Positions 14,283 to 24,451 of a DNA stretch of 37,170 nucleotides are shown here, one piece after another. The DNA lies in contig JAHFEG010000018.1 of NCBI GenBank assembly GCA_023248595.1, positions 1 through 37,170 on the forward strand. The letters run 5' to 3'. The notes under the pieces are model-generated. The model was not told where the DNA came from and made no database searches. It was given only the letters and a program-made list of their open reading frames with translations. The stretch's first letter is position 1; each line of letters starts with the position of its first letter. The DNA is from Myxococcales bacterium (GTDB lineage: Bacteria; Myxococcota; UBA727; JABDBI01). A program made the translations under genes and the position numbers.

Positions 14283-14840
14283 TTACTTGTCCTTAGCTGG
14301 ATAGTGGATCACATTGTGAAAGACCACTTCCTGTTTTGTTGGATTCCGATAACCATGCTCAGTATCCGCAGCAAAGCGCGTGCCCTGTCCTGTAGAAATG
14401 GCAATCCATGCCCCGTTCTGCAGTACCTCTAAAGTTCCTTCTATAACCAAGATATGTTCTACTACCCCGGTCTCATGGGGTGGCGAAATATGCCGATAGC
14501 CCGGATAGAGCTTAAGGATGAAAAACTCACAGCGAATTTCGGGGTCGTAGGGAAAAATCGAGTTGACCTCCAATCCTCCAACCGATCGCCAGTGTCCTTC
14601 TTCACCTAGTGTATTTAGGGGATTTTTTGCAGTCTTCTCGAGTAGTTTCGAAAATGGTACACGAAAACCAGTAGCAATTTTCCATAACGTAGAGACTGTC
14701 GGGCTGGATTCTTCGCGTTCTATTTGTCCAAGCATGGCCTTGCTAACCCCGGTCTGTAAAGCGGCTTTATCCAAGCTCCAGTCCGCTGTTTTTCTTAACT
14801 CTTTCAAATTTTTAGCAATGTTTTTATTTAGTGAATTCAT
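14283..14840 (-). CDS. XRE-family regulator with cupin domain
   Basis: A 185-residue regulator. The HTH is at ~10-65 (LKELRKTADWSLDKAALQTGVSKAMLGQIEREESSPTVSTLWKIA). A cupin_2 barrel follows at ~105-180 (PPHETGVVEHILVIEGTLEVLQNGAWIAISTGQGTRFAADTEHGYRN), which in this group binds a small ligand. It is the first gene of the operon with alaX. Two palindromic sites (14868-14918) lie just upstream, between it and the divergent ybaK, and are the likely binding sites. The ligand is unknown; an amino acid is a reasonable guess from the partner genes. Confidence 0.85.
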   Translation of the reverse strand: MNSLNKNIAKNLKELRKTADWSLDKAALQTGVSKAMLGQIEREESSPTVSTLWKIATGFRVPFSKLLEKTAKNPLNTLGEEGHWRSVGGLEVNSIFPYDPEIRCEFFILKLYPGYRHISPPHETGVVEHILVIEGTLEVLQNGAWIAISTGQGTRFAADTEHGYRNPTKQEVVFHNVIHYPAKDK

Positions 14841-14867
14841 CTTTTATGGCCCAGCAAAGAAAGTCTT

Positions 14868-14918
14868 GTGCGTCATAGCGCACAATGATAAGAAAAGCAA
14901 CCGTGCGCTATGGCGCAC
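14868..14918. promoter_or_regulatory. Pair of palindromic operators between XRE-cupin/alaX and ybaK
   Basis: GTGCGTCATAGCGCAC (14868-14883) and GTGCGCTATGGCGCAC (14903-14918) share the pattern GTGCGyNNNNGCGCAC, with centres 35 bases apart. They lie in the 107-base divergent region, so both directions could be controlled. They are probably bound by the XRE protein encoded next to them. Confidence 0.7.
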
Positions 14919-14947
14919 ACAATTGCAGCTTATTTTGGAGATTAAAT

Positions 14948-15414
14948 ATGGCCCTTAGTCCCAGTGCTCAGAAAATTCAGAATGCGCTTTCGCAGATCAA
15001 TTCAATGTAATCGAATTAACCGATTCAGCTCGTACTGCTCAAGATGCTGCCCAAACTCTAGGGTGCGAAGTAGCGCAGATTGTAAAATCTTTGGTGTTTG
15101 CTGAAAAGAATACAGGCAAACCAGTTTTGGTCTTGGCCAGTGGTGTGAATCGCGTCAATGAAAAAGTTATTCAGCAAGAAATCGGCGTGAAGATAACAAA
15201 AGCTGATGCCAAGTTTGTGCGTGAAGTTACAGGTTTTGCCATCGGTGGTATTCCTCCGCTCGGACATCTGCAAAGCTTAGACACATATATCGATCAAGAT
15301 CTCTTTGCTTGGGAAGAACTCTGGGCTGCTGCAGGAACTCCGAACGCTGTTTTTAAACTCAAGTCCGGAGATCTTATGCAATTGACCAAGGGGAAGGCGA
15401 TCAAGATTAAGTGA
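14948..15414 (+). pseudogene. ybaK: YbaK/EbsC-type aminoacyl-tRNA deacylase, frameshifted near the start
   Basis: The start at 14948 (TGGAG upstream) reads MALSPSAQKIQNALSQ and then runs into TAA at 15008. The rest of the family pattern continues in another frame from 14998 (QFNVIELTDSARTAQDAAQT, then LGCEVAQIVKSLVF) to the TGA at 15412. Together they match the YbaK start (SAQKVQDAL...ELPDSARTA). One base (or 1+3n) has been lost at about 14992-14998. Family members deacylate Cys- or Ala-charged tRNA-Pro. The downstream part (VLASGVNRVNEKV, AIGGIPPLGH) is intact. A weak restart at 15091 would lack the first ~47 residues. It could be a true mutation or a sequencing error. Confidence 0.8.
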
Positions 15415-15466
15415 TTTTCTTTAATATTTATATAAACACTCCGACTGTTTTCTAGAAAAAAGGCAT

Positions 15467-15500
15467 AAAAAAAGGCTTCGACTCGCGGTGAGAAGAAACC
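15467..15500 (-). terminator. Intrinsic terminator of the groES-groEL unit
   Basis: On the minus strand GGTTTC (15500-15495) pairs with GAAGCC (15479-15474), with an inner CTC/GAG pair, followed by seven T. It lies ~70 bases beyond groEL. Confidence 0.7.
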
Positions 15501-15519
15501 CCTTTTTAAGAAGCATAAA

Positions 15520-15547
15520 CCTGGATGCCAGCCTGCGCTGGCATGAC
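15520..15547 (+). repeat. Dispersed hairpin repeat, copy 5
   Basis: CTGGATGCCAGCCTGCGCTG continuing into GCATGAC: 7-bp stem ATGCCAG / CTGGCAT with loop CCTGCG. The same version occurs at 27697-27723. It lies between groEL and its terminator. Confidence 0.85.
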
Positions 15548-15570
15548 AGGCACGTGTATGACGACGCGAA

Positions 15571-17277
<1,707 letters not shown>

Positions 17278-17571
17278 TTATTCAAGGATACCAAGCAGAT
17301 CATCTTCACGGAGCAACAAATAAGACTGGTTGTCTAATTTGATTTCTGTCTCTGCATACTTTGCAAACAACACGCGATCGCCTACTTTGACTGAAACGGG
17401 TTTAATCTCGCCGGTTTCGAGAACTTTGCCTTTGCCTACAGCAACGACTTCGCCTTCTAAGGGTTTTTCTTTGGCGCTATCTGGGATAAAGAGGCCGCCT
17501 TTGGTTTTCTCTTCGCCGTCTAGGCGTTTAACCAAGACGCGATCATATAGGGGACGTAATTTCAATGTCAT
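17278..17571 (-). CDS. groES: Co-chaperonin GroES
   Basis: A 97-residue Hsp10 lid protein of normal length. Signature segments are [22 protein letters not shown] (family start), the mobile loop [16 protein letters not shown], and [17 protein letters not shown] followed by [14 protein letters not shown] at the end. GGAG lies 7 bases before the ATG. The upstream region has TTGACC on the minus strand but no good -10 box and no clear heat-shock sigma-32 or CIRCE sequence, so how the operon is induced cannot be told. Confidence 0.97.
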   Translation of the reverse strand: MTLKLRPLYDRVLVKRLDGEEKTKGGLFIPDSAKEKPLEGEVVAVGKGKVLETGEIKPVSVKVGDRVLFAKYAETEIKLDNQSYLLLREDDLLGILE

Positions 17572-17736
17572 AATTTTCTCCGTTTGGGGCAGATACGAAA
17601 AATAAGGAAACCGCTATGGTTGCCGATGTAGGGTGTACCTTAATCGCATACGAAACAAGGTCAAGGGGATTTTTGGGGAAGAAATTTGTCGAACGAATAG
17701 GTTTTGCTAAAATATAAGAAAATGGGGGAATTTTTC

Positions 17737-18387
17737 ATGCTGGTGTCCGCAAATAATTTACATGAATATTTTCGTGAGGCCTTAGGAGTCGCAATGCATA
17801 GAACCTCACTGCAAGTTACAGAAAATGCGCAGGCCTATTTAGTCTATTTGCTCAGTGACTTTACGCGTTCGGAGAATGTGTACGCTGGGGTTGAGCATGG
17901 GGATAAACCGACGCTTGCTTTGCTTTTATCAAGGGCGCAAGAAGCTGAGCCAGAAGAAGCGCTGCGGATCTTTAAGCATCTTGGAGATAGCGCCCTTTAT
18001 CTTCTCGGTTTTTTCCATGATGCTGTGCAAAGCCAAGTGGTAGGTGCGCGTTATTATGTATCAATGGGAGAGTCTGCTTATTCTTCGGCAGCAAGCTTAA
18101 CAAGAAATACACGAGAAAAGGCGTTACCTGCTGCAACTATATACACTGAATTGTCGCATCGGTTTGGAGATCTGGTTGATCTATTAAAGGTGATGAGCCT
18201 TCATGGGGATCGCTTAGGAACAAATGAAAATCTGACATCCGAACAATTGATGAATTTGGTGGAGAAATATCGAAGGACAAAGAATCCTGAATTACTTGAG
18301 TTATTGGCGAAAAATGGGGTTTCTTTGACTTCATCAGGCATGACTGAAGTGGAAAAAAAGCACGATATTTCTATTTTGTTGCACTAA
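17737..18387 (+). CDS. Conserved hypothetical of a myxobacterial type
   Basis: A 216-residue mostly helical protein without signal peptide. Start 17737 (ATG, GGGGG 9 bases upstream) is preferred over 17704. Segments EYFREALGVAMHRTSLQVTENAQAYLVYLLSDFTRSE, RIFKHLGDSALYLLGFFHDAV and ARYYVSMGESAYSSAA resemble, from memory, a conserved protein of unknown function found in myxobacteria and other deltaproteobacteria. It lies 142 bases before rpsF. No catalytic motif is visible. The recall of the family is from pattern only. Confidence 0.55.
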   Translation: MLVSANNLHEYFREALGVAMHRTSLQVTENAQAYLVYLLSDFTRSENVYAGVEHGDKPTLALLLSRAQEAEPEEALRIFKHLGDSALYLLGFFHDAVQSQVVGARYYVSMGESAYSSAASLTRNTREKALPAATIYTELSHRFGDLVDLLKVMSLHGDRLGTNENLTSEQLMNLVEKYRRTKNPELLELLAKNGVSLTSSGMTEVEKKHDISILLH

Positions 18388-18528
18388 CAGCGTGCAATAC
18401 CCACTTGCCTGATCCGCTTAGAAATGTTTTGTTTCGGGCCTAAAGCTTTCAAGTTGGTCTTGTAGTTTCTTATTTTTACGCTATGAATGTGGCGTTAAAT
18501 CGAATTTTTAGTCAGAGGTTTAAGCAAA

Positions 18529-18999
18529 ATGGCCCAGTCAGTTGAGCAAATGCGCGAGTATGAAACTATCTATGTGCTAAATCCAGAAGTCACTGATGGC
18601 GTAGCCAAAGAATTTATGCTCAAAATGAAAGAGCTTGTCACCCGTGAAGGTGGTAAAAATATTAAAGTAGATTGCTGGGGCAGGCGAAAACTTGCTTGGG
18701 AACGCGGCAAAATACAAAGAGGCTTGTTTGTGCATCACCTTTATATGGGTGGTTCAGGCATTGTGAAAGAGTACGAACGTACTTTGGCAATCGATGAAAA
18801 AGTGATTTTACGTCAAAGCATTGTTGTAAATCCACATGTTGATCCTGAAACACGTCCAGAGCAAGTAGATCAATTAGAGGCACCAGTTATTCGTGAACGC
18901 CGAGATGTTATGCCACGTCACAATTCAGATTTCGAAATGGATGATGACATGATGATGCATCACAATGAAGATGGCGATGACGAAATGATGATGGACTAG
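18529..18999 (+). CDS. rpsF: 30S ribosomal protein S6
   Basis: A 156-residue S6, longer than the usual ~100-130. The core runs from MREYETIYVLNPEVTDGVAKEFMLKMKELV to KVDCWGRRKLAWERGKIQRGLFVHHLYMGGSGIVKEYERTLAIDEKVILRQSIV. The last ~45 residues form an extension ending in an acidic, Met/His-rich tail (DDDMMMHH, DDEMMMD). S6 sits on the 30S platform, where it pairs with S18. The gene for S18 (rpsR) normally follows rpsF, but here rplI follows after 40 bases. Confidence 0.95.
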   Translation: MAQSVEQMREYETIYVLNPEVTDGVAKEFMLKMKELVTREGGKNIKVDCWGRRKLAWERGKIQRGLFVHHLYMGGSGIVKEYERTLAIDEKVILRQSIVVNPHVDPETRPEQVDQLEAPVIRERRDVMPRHNSDFEMDDDMMMHHNEDGDDEMMMD

Positions 19000-19039
19000 T
19001 ATTTTTGAGAAATTTTAAGAAAAAGGGTCTTTAATTTTT

Positions 19040-19570
19040 ATGGCTGCAAATATTCATATTATTCTTGCCAGAGATGTTGCCAATCTGGGTCATTTGGGTG
19101 AAGTGGTTAAGGTAAAACCAGGTTATGCGCGGAACTTTTTGTTTCCTCGTCAATTTGCGTTGCCTGTTTCCCCTGAACGTTTGAAACAGTTTGAACATCA
19201 AAAACGTTTAGTAGAACACAAGCGCCTGAAGTTACAGACTCAGTCTGAAGAAGTGAAAAAGCAACTTGCTAGCGTACAGATCACTGTTTCTGCCAAAGTT
19301 GGTGATCAGGGTAAATTGTTTGGCTCTATTGGAACTCGAGATATCGAAAAAGCAATGAAGGAACAAGGTCATCCTGTTTCGCATCGCGATATCAAGTTGG
19401 AAAACCCGATCAAAACCATCGGTCTTCATCAAGTGGAAGTTCGCTTAGAAGGTGATGTGAAAGCAATGGTCAATGTTGTTGTGGTTTCTGCAGTTGAAGA
19501 AACAGCGTCTGTTGCAGTTGTCGCTTCAGAAGAAATAAGTGATGAAGCTCCAGAATCTGCTATTGAGTAA
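19040..19570 (+). CDS. rplI: 50S ribosomal protein L9
   Basis: A 176-residue L9. The N-terminal RNA-binding domain has DVANLGHLGEVVKVKPGYARNFLFPRQFA. A central helix links it to the C-terminal domain (VGDQGKLFGSIGTRDIEKAM, then HQVEVRLEGDVKAMVNVVV). The chain carries a ~25-residue acidic extension (EETASVAVVASEEISDEAPESAIE) past the typical end. AAGGGTC lies upstream. A terminator follows at 19598. Confidence 0.95.
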   Translation: MAANIHIILARDVANLGHLGEVVKVKPGYARNFLFPRQFALPVSPERLKQFEHQKRLVEHKRLKLQTQSEEVKKQLASVQITVSAKVGDQGKLFGSIGTRDIEKAMKEQGHPVSHRDIKLENPIKTIGLHQVEVRLEGDVKAMVNVVVVSAVEETASVAVVASEEISDEAPESAIE

Positions 19571-19597
19571 ATCATAAAAGTAAGATTCGTTAATAAG

Positions 19598-19621
19598 AAG
19601 CGGCCGATGTGCCGCTTTTTT
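19598..19621 (+). terminator. Intrinsic terminator after rplI
   Basis: AAGCGGC (19598-19604) pairs with GCCGCTT (19611-19617) around CGATGT and is followed by T residues. Confidence 0.85.
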
Positions 19622-19704
19622 GTATTTGTGTAGCTCAAATCATAGCCAAAATGAGCTTTGTACTCATATTACCTCAAGATTTATGACCGATTACAGGGAG
19701 TTTT

Positions 19705-20181
19705 ATGACAAGAATCAACGGTACAATGGAATATTTATTTGCTGGCTACATTTCATCACGTAGTATGACGCCCGGAGTGGTGGATGAGAACGAAGCACAA
19801 GGATTGATTTCAGAAGCTGAACGCGAAAATCAAAGCGGAGGTTGCTGCTTTGGAGGAACGAAAGGAACAAATAGCTTAGATGCCTTGCTAGCAGATTATC
19901 CAGATAATTTTACACCTGCGGCCACACAATCTATTGCGCAGTGGATTGTTTCTGAGAGGCCAGTCTATGTCATATCTCCACCAACTATTCCTTGGTACCG
20001 TCGCAGTCCCCGTACTTGGTTTGGAGGAGGTAATTATGGTCATCATAGAAGCGATCGAGAAAGAAATGATCGAAGTGATCACCGCGGTTCTCGTCCTGGT
20101 CACTCCGGAGGAGGCCGTTCAACAACGCCTCGACACGAAACAACACCAAGGTTAACGATAGGGAATGGCAGACGCAGTTAA
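19705..20181 (+). CDS. Hypothetical protein with basic low-complexity tail
   Basis: A 158-residue protein with GGGAG before the ATG. The first ~100 residues contain a Gly/Cys patch (SGGCCFGG) and a short hydrophobic helix (AATQSIAQWIVSERPVYVI). The last ~55 are rich in Arg, His, Gly and Ser (RRSPRTWFGGGNYGHHRSDR and onward), like an unstructured RNA- or protein-binding tail. No family recognised. Its stop codon overlaps that of convergent lon by 4 bases, so any lon terminator must lie inside this gene. Confidence 0.55.
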   Translation: MTRINGTMEYLFAGYISSRSMTPGVVDENEAQGLISEAERENQSGGCCFGGTKGTNSLDALLADYPDNFTPAATQSIAQWIVSERPVYVISPPTIPWYRRSPRTWFGGGNYGHHRSDRERNDRSDHRGSRPGHSGGGRSTTPRHETTPRLTIGNGRRS

Positions 20182-22607
20182 GCCTGCGCTTCTTCCAGAA
20201 TAGGTTTTACGCTCAGATCTTTTTTGACAGGATGTCCTTCAATTAAGGCTGCCTCAAGGACATCGTCTACTTTTTTAGCAAAAATGAAATTAATTTCTTT
20301 TTTGACATTGGCGGGGATATCGAGAAGATCTTTTTCGTTACGTGCAGGCATGATGATATTCTTGACACCAGCACGATGAGCGGCCAGGACCTTTTCTTTA
20401 ATTCCGCCCACTGGTAGAACCAACCCACGCAAAGTGACTTCACCCGTCATCGCAGTGTCAGGCCTAGTGCGTCTTCCTGTTAGTAACGAAATCAAAGCAG
20501 TAATAATTGTGACACCGGCAGAAGGGCCATCTTTTGGAATAGCGCCTGCAGGAAAATGAACGTGCACATCTGTTTTTTCTAAGAAATGCTCGTCAACATT
20601 TTCTGCCAGACCAAAATCCATGGCATGGCTGCGAATCCAGCTTAAAGCCGTTTGCGCAGATTCTTTCATCACATCGCCTAGTTGTCCGGTCAAAATAAGC
20701 GAACCTTTTCCACCCATTCTGGTGGCTTCAATGAAGAGCAGATCTCCACCTGAAGCTGTCCAAGCAAGACCTGTGGCAACGCCTGGAATAGCGGTGCGCT
20801 CGGCGACTTCATTGTAGAATCTTTCAGGCCCTAAAATTTTAGTTAGCTTTTCTAGTGTGATAATTTCTTTAGCACTGTCTTCTTTTTTATCGAGCTTGGC
20901 GACTTCAACAGCAACGGATCGACAAACAGATGCAACTTCTCTTTCTAAATTACGAACACCAGCTTCTCTGGTGTAGTGTGTCGCAATTTTTAAAATTGTT
21001 TCTTCTGGTATTTCAATTTGATCGGTGCTGATGCCGTGTTCTAGAATCTGTTTGGGTATTAAATGTTGTGATGCAATACTGAGCTTTTCTTCAAACGTGT
21101 ATCCCGGGAGCTCTATAATTTCCATGCGGTCACGAAGTGCGGGTGGAATTGTTTCACCTTGATTCGCAGTCGCAATAAATAGAACATGAGATAGATCGAA
21201 AGGAACATCTAAATAATGATCACTGAACGAATTATTTTGTTCGGGATCGAGTACTTCCAGTAAAGCCGAAGAGGGATCGCCTCTAAAATCGTGTCCGAGT
21301 TTATCAATTTCATCTAATAAAAAGACTGGATTATTGGTGCCTGCTTTTTTCATGCCTTGAATAATACGGCCTGGTAAAGCGCCGATATATGTTCGTCTGT
21401 GTCCTCTGATTTCAGCTTCATCGCGCACACCGCCTAAAGAAATTCGGTGAAATTTGCGTCCCAGGGCATTGGCGATTGAACGTCCAAGCGAAGTTTTTCC
21501 AACGCCAGGTGGTCCTAAAAAGCACAAAATGGGACCTTTCATATCCGCTTTTAATTTGCGAACAGCTAGATATTCAATGATACGTTTCTTGATTTTTTCG
21601 AGCCCATAATGATCAGCATCCAAAGTGGACTTAGCATTTTGTAAATCAAGGTTGTCTTTGCTGTTTTTGTTCCAAGGCAATTCGGCTAGCCAGTCTAAGT
21701 AGGTGCGTGCCACTGTGTACTCGGCTTGGCTTGGCTGCATATTACGCATGCGGCGCAATTCTCGCTTCGCTGCTTTATCTGGTTCATCTGGTAAATTAGC
21801 AGATTTTAGTCGTTTCTCTAATTCTTCGAGGCCGCTTTCGTCATCTTCTTTATCGCCTAATTCTTCTTTAATGGCCTTTAGCTGTTGCCGCAAATAATAT
21901 TCACGTTGCGTCTTACTCATCTCTCCCTTGACTTGGGAATTAATTTTGTTGGAGAGTTTTAAAACTTCGAATTGTCGATTAAGCAATTCTAGAACCTTGA
22001 CGAGACGTTTTTTTAAATTGATCGCTTCTAAAATTTCTTGTTTTTCTTCGATTGTTGCATCGATGTTCGCAGTAATTAAATCTGCTAAATGCCCTGGCAC
22101 TAAAATAGAATCCAGGAGTTGCTTGGCCATCACAGGAATTTCTGGCAGCAGATCAATTACTTCTCTAGCGGTATTTCTCAAATTAAGAGCCAATGCTTCT
22201 ACTTCTACATCGCCCGTACCCTCATCTTCTAACGCTGAGATACGTGCCGAGAAGAATGGATCAATTTGCGAAAATTCTTCAACACGAAAGCGAGTGACGC
22301 CTTCGACCACGATATTGAATCCATCCTTGCCGGTACGGGCCAGTTTAATAATGCGTGCGGCCGTACCAACAGTGTACATGTCTTCGGCGTTTGGATCATC
22401 TATTTCAGGTGCACGTTGCGTGATAATCCCGAGCAAGCTTCTTTCTTGCTTTGCTTCTTCGATCAGGCGAATTGTTTTAGTTCGCCCAATGGTAAGTGGC
22501 ATGACAGCTCCCGGAAAGAAGACGCTATTGCGCAAAGGTAAAATTGGTAATTCCGTAGGCAGGGTGATGATTCTGGAGTCGTCTCCACCACTTTTAGGCG
22601 CTGTCAT
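20178..22607 (-). CDS. lon: ATP-dependent protease Lon
   Basis: An 809-residue LonA protease, full length. The N-terminal substrate domain starts at LPILPLRNSVFFPGAVMPL. Walker A is CFLGPPGVGKTSLGRS (~363), and Walker B is NPVFLLDEIDKLG. The protease domain has the Ser in KDGPSAGVTI (~693) and the Lys in GGIKEKVLAAHRAG (~736), forming the Ser-Lys dyad. It degrades misfolded and regulatory proteins in the cytoplasm, and often antitoxins such as that of the pair at 34095. GGAGG lies 7 bases before the ATG; a promoter is at 22645-22672. It overlaps the convergent gene by 4 bases. Confidence 0.98.
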   Translation of the reverse strand: MTAPKSGGDDSRIITLPTELPILPLRNSVFFPGAVMPLTIGRTKTIRLIEEAKQERSLLGIITQRAPEIDDPNAEDMYTVGTAARIIKLARTGKDGFNIVVEGVTRFRVEEFSQIDPFFSARISALEDEGTGDVEVEALALNLRNTAREVIDLLPEIPVMAKQLLDSILVPGHLADLITANIDATIEEKQEILEAINLKKRLVKVLELLNRQFEVLKLSNKINSQVKGEMSKTQREYYLRQQLKAIKEELGDKEDDESGLEELEKRLKSANLPDEPDKAAKRELRRMRNMQPSQAEYTVARTYLDWLAELPWNKNSKDNLDLQNAKSTLDADHYGLEKIKKRIIEYLAVRKLKADMKGPILCFLGPPGVGKTSLGRSIANALGRKFHRISLGGVRDEAEIRGHRRTYIGALPGRIIQGMKKAGTNNPVFLLDEIDKLGHDFRGDPSSALLEVLDPEQNNSFSDHYLDVPFDLSHVLFIATANQGETIPPALRDRMEIIELPGYTFEEKLSIASQHLIPKQILEHGISTDQIEIPEETILKIATHYTREAGVRNLEREVASVCRSVAVEVAKLDKKEDSAKEIITLEKLTKILGPERFYNEVAERTAIPGVATGLAWTASGGDLLFIEATRMGGKGSLILTGQLGDVMKESAQTALSWIRSHAMDFGLAENVDEHFLEKTDVHVHFPAGAIPKDGPSAGVTIITALISLLTGRRTRPDTAMTGEVTLRGLVLPVGGIKEKVLAAHRAGVKNIIMPARNEKDLLDIPANVKKEINFIFAKKVDDVLEAALIEGHPVKKDLSVKPILEEAQA

Positions 22608-22644
22608 TTGAAAACCTCCGCAAAAAATACTCGCTCACTTTTAA

Positions 22645-22672
22645 AGTATAGTTACCTACCGTTGGAAGGCAA
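22645..22672 (-). promoter_or_regulatory. Promoter of lon
   Basis: On the minus strand TTGCCT (22672-22667) and TATACT (22650-22645) are separated by 16 bases, upstream of the lon ribosome binding site. This looks like a vegetative sigma-70 promoter. Confidence 0.6.
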
Positions 22673-22732
22673 GTCGTAAGCTTTTTTAAAAAACAAACAC
22701 AGCTGATAAGAAGATTTATTTATTCCAAAGCA

Positions 22733-24439
22733 CTAGTTAGCCAGATAAATAAAAGCAGAAAAGCGACCCTCTTCATCAGTAATTGCTTGTCCAAGTAAAA
22801 GCGGTTCTCCAGACTCCAGCTGGAGAGATGCTGAAAAAATTTTAATAAAGGCTTTGCTAATTGGTACCGTGCTGCCAGGACTTACAACTCTGCCGCTAAT
22901 TTGTGTTGGTTTTTTAAGCGTAATAGACAAAACATTGTTTTTCGGAAAATCAAATGTCATTGTTTGATAAGGAAGTTTTCCTCCCGGTGGAGGAATAATG
23001 AAGAGTCGATATTTGCCTTGATCAAGTCTGAGCGGAGCACAACCATCATTTTTAATGTCCAAAGATTGAGTGCACCACTGACCATCATGATTAGATCTAG
23101 CTTCTATTCGCAGAGATGTTTTTTTAAGAACACCCTCTAGTGTTGATGAATCTTCTTGGGCAATGCGTGTAAGCTGGATGAGTGAGCCGTCAACCGGGTT
23201 CCCGCTGTAGTCGAGTAGGGTCCCATGCAATTCTTGTCGAAGGGGAAGCGTGATTGTAATTGATTCATCGCTCTCGACATTCCAATCATCATTTCGATAC
23301 ATACCATAAACGCTGTCTTGGGGCGCAACAGTTGCTAAGTTGTAAGAACCCTTTAGTAATTTTATTTTTGCTTGTCCTTTATCGTCAGTTTGCAATTGTT
23401 TTTCAATAAAATATCCGTCTAGTTTTCTTTTTAGATAAATGCGAATATCTTTAACGGGCTCACCTTGTTCGTTCACAACAATGAGAGATTTGTTATAAAT
23501 TTGGTTGGTGCCATTTACGGTAATAGGTTCCAGATGGATGGTGCTATTTTCGAGTTCGTCTTCTTTTAAAGAGAGCTTTTCGCGAATAACTGGCAAATAA
23601 TTATGTTCGGAATCTGGTTCGATGACCAGAGTTAACTTATGATTTCTATCCATCACGTGAGACAAGGGTGATGATAGTTGAACAGAAAAATTTCCGTTGC
23701 TCGTCAGTCTGCCAACAGAAGAAACCAGTTTCTTGCCTTGTAAAATTTTGACTGAGCTTGCTTTAACGAGATCTAATAATAATGGAAAAGGAAGGGTAAT
23801 CCGTCCAGCGACAATAGAACCTTCATTTTTTAATGTAATGGTTTCGCTGTGATCTGTTGAGATCTGTACCTGTAAAAAGGTTGGAGGAAAGGCATTTTTA
23901 CCTTCTGGGTTAATGACAATTTGATATTTCTGATCCGCAATTAATGAAAGGGTAAAATATCCGGTGTCTGCATTGATGATAGAAGATGAATTGTTTTGTT
24001 GACCTGTTAAAATTGCTGCAGCGCTTTCAGATAAGTTGTCCTCTGCTTTAGGTATGGCAATAATGTCAGGCACTAGGGCAGTAATGTCGCTAATTTCAGG
24101 GGAATCGACACCCGCGGTGTTACTTTTAAGCGATCCACGCACTGCAAGAGTCCCATGATAAAAAAAACGTGGCTTGATTTCGAATTGGGCAGGTAGATTT
24201 TTTACGGTGGATAGGTTGAATATTTGTTGGGGAAGATAGCCTGCAGCAGAAGGGTCGATTTCGATGTGAACTGAGCTTGTCAGATTTCTTGCTTGGGCTG
24301 GGCAGGTTTCTTTGGAGCAGGAAGAAGTATTGTTAAATTCGGAATCACTGTTGGGTTTTACTGTTGGCAGAGGACCCGCAGAACAGCTTAAGATAGACAG
24401 GAATAATCCTAATGTGATTACTTTTAGAAGGCGTGTCAT
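22733..24439 (-). CDS. Large lipoprotein with carboxypeptidase-regulatory-like repeats
   Basis: A 568-residue lipoprotein. The signal peptide ends in LSILSCSAG, a lipobox with Cys19 or so as lipidation site, made by Lgt and LspA (lspA is at 31961). The rest is a chain of beta-sandwich domains of the CarboxypepD_reg/SdrD-B type. Repeated elements include SLIVVNEQGEPVKDIRIYLKRK, GTLLDYSGNPVDGSLIQLTR and QISGRVVSPGSTVPISKAFIKI, each followed by a DDKGQAKI- or DEEGRFS-like strand. Such domains act as structural or adhesive modules. It is the last gene of the kinase/sigma-54 cluster, 12 bases after another lipoprotein. GGGGGA lies before the ATG. It is probably anchored in the outer membrane. Confidence 0.75.
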   Translation of the reverse strand: MTRLLKVITLGLFLSILSCSAGPLPTVKPNSDSEFNNTSSCSKETCPAQARNLTSSVHIEIDPSAAGYLPQQIFNLSTVKNLPAQFEIKPRFFYHGTLAVRGSLKSNTAGVDSPEISDITALVPDIIAIPKAEDNLSESAAAILTGQQNNSSSIINADTGYFTLSLIADQKYQIVINPEGKNAFPPTFLQVQISTDHSETITLKNEGSIVAGRITLPFPLLLDLVKASSVKILQGKKLVSSVGRLTSNGNFSVQLSSPLSHVMDRNHKLTLVIEPDSEHNYLPVIREKLSLKEDELENSTIHLEPITVNGTNQIYNKSLIVVNEQGEPVKDIRIYLKRKLDGYFIEKQLQTDDKGQAKIKLLKGSYNLATVAPQDSVYGMYRNDDWNVESDESITITLPLRQELHGTLLDYSGNPVDGSLIQLTRIAQEDSSTLEGVLKKTSLRIEARSNHDGQWCTQSLDIKNDGCAPLRLDQGKYRLFIIPPPGGKLPYQTMTFDFPKNNVLSITLKKPTQISGRVVSPGSTVPISKAFIKIFSASLQLESGEPLLLGQAITDEEGRFSAFIYLAN

Positions 24440-24451
24440 TTTTGTTCCCCC

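Noticed and set aside
17572..17700. Possible CIRCE or heat-shock promoter before groES.
   Set aside because: No TTAGCACTC-N9-GAGTGCTAA and no good sigma-32 pattern; only an isolated TTGACC was found.
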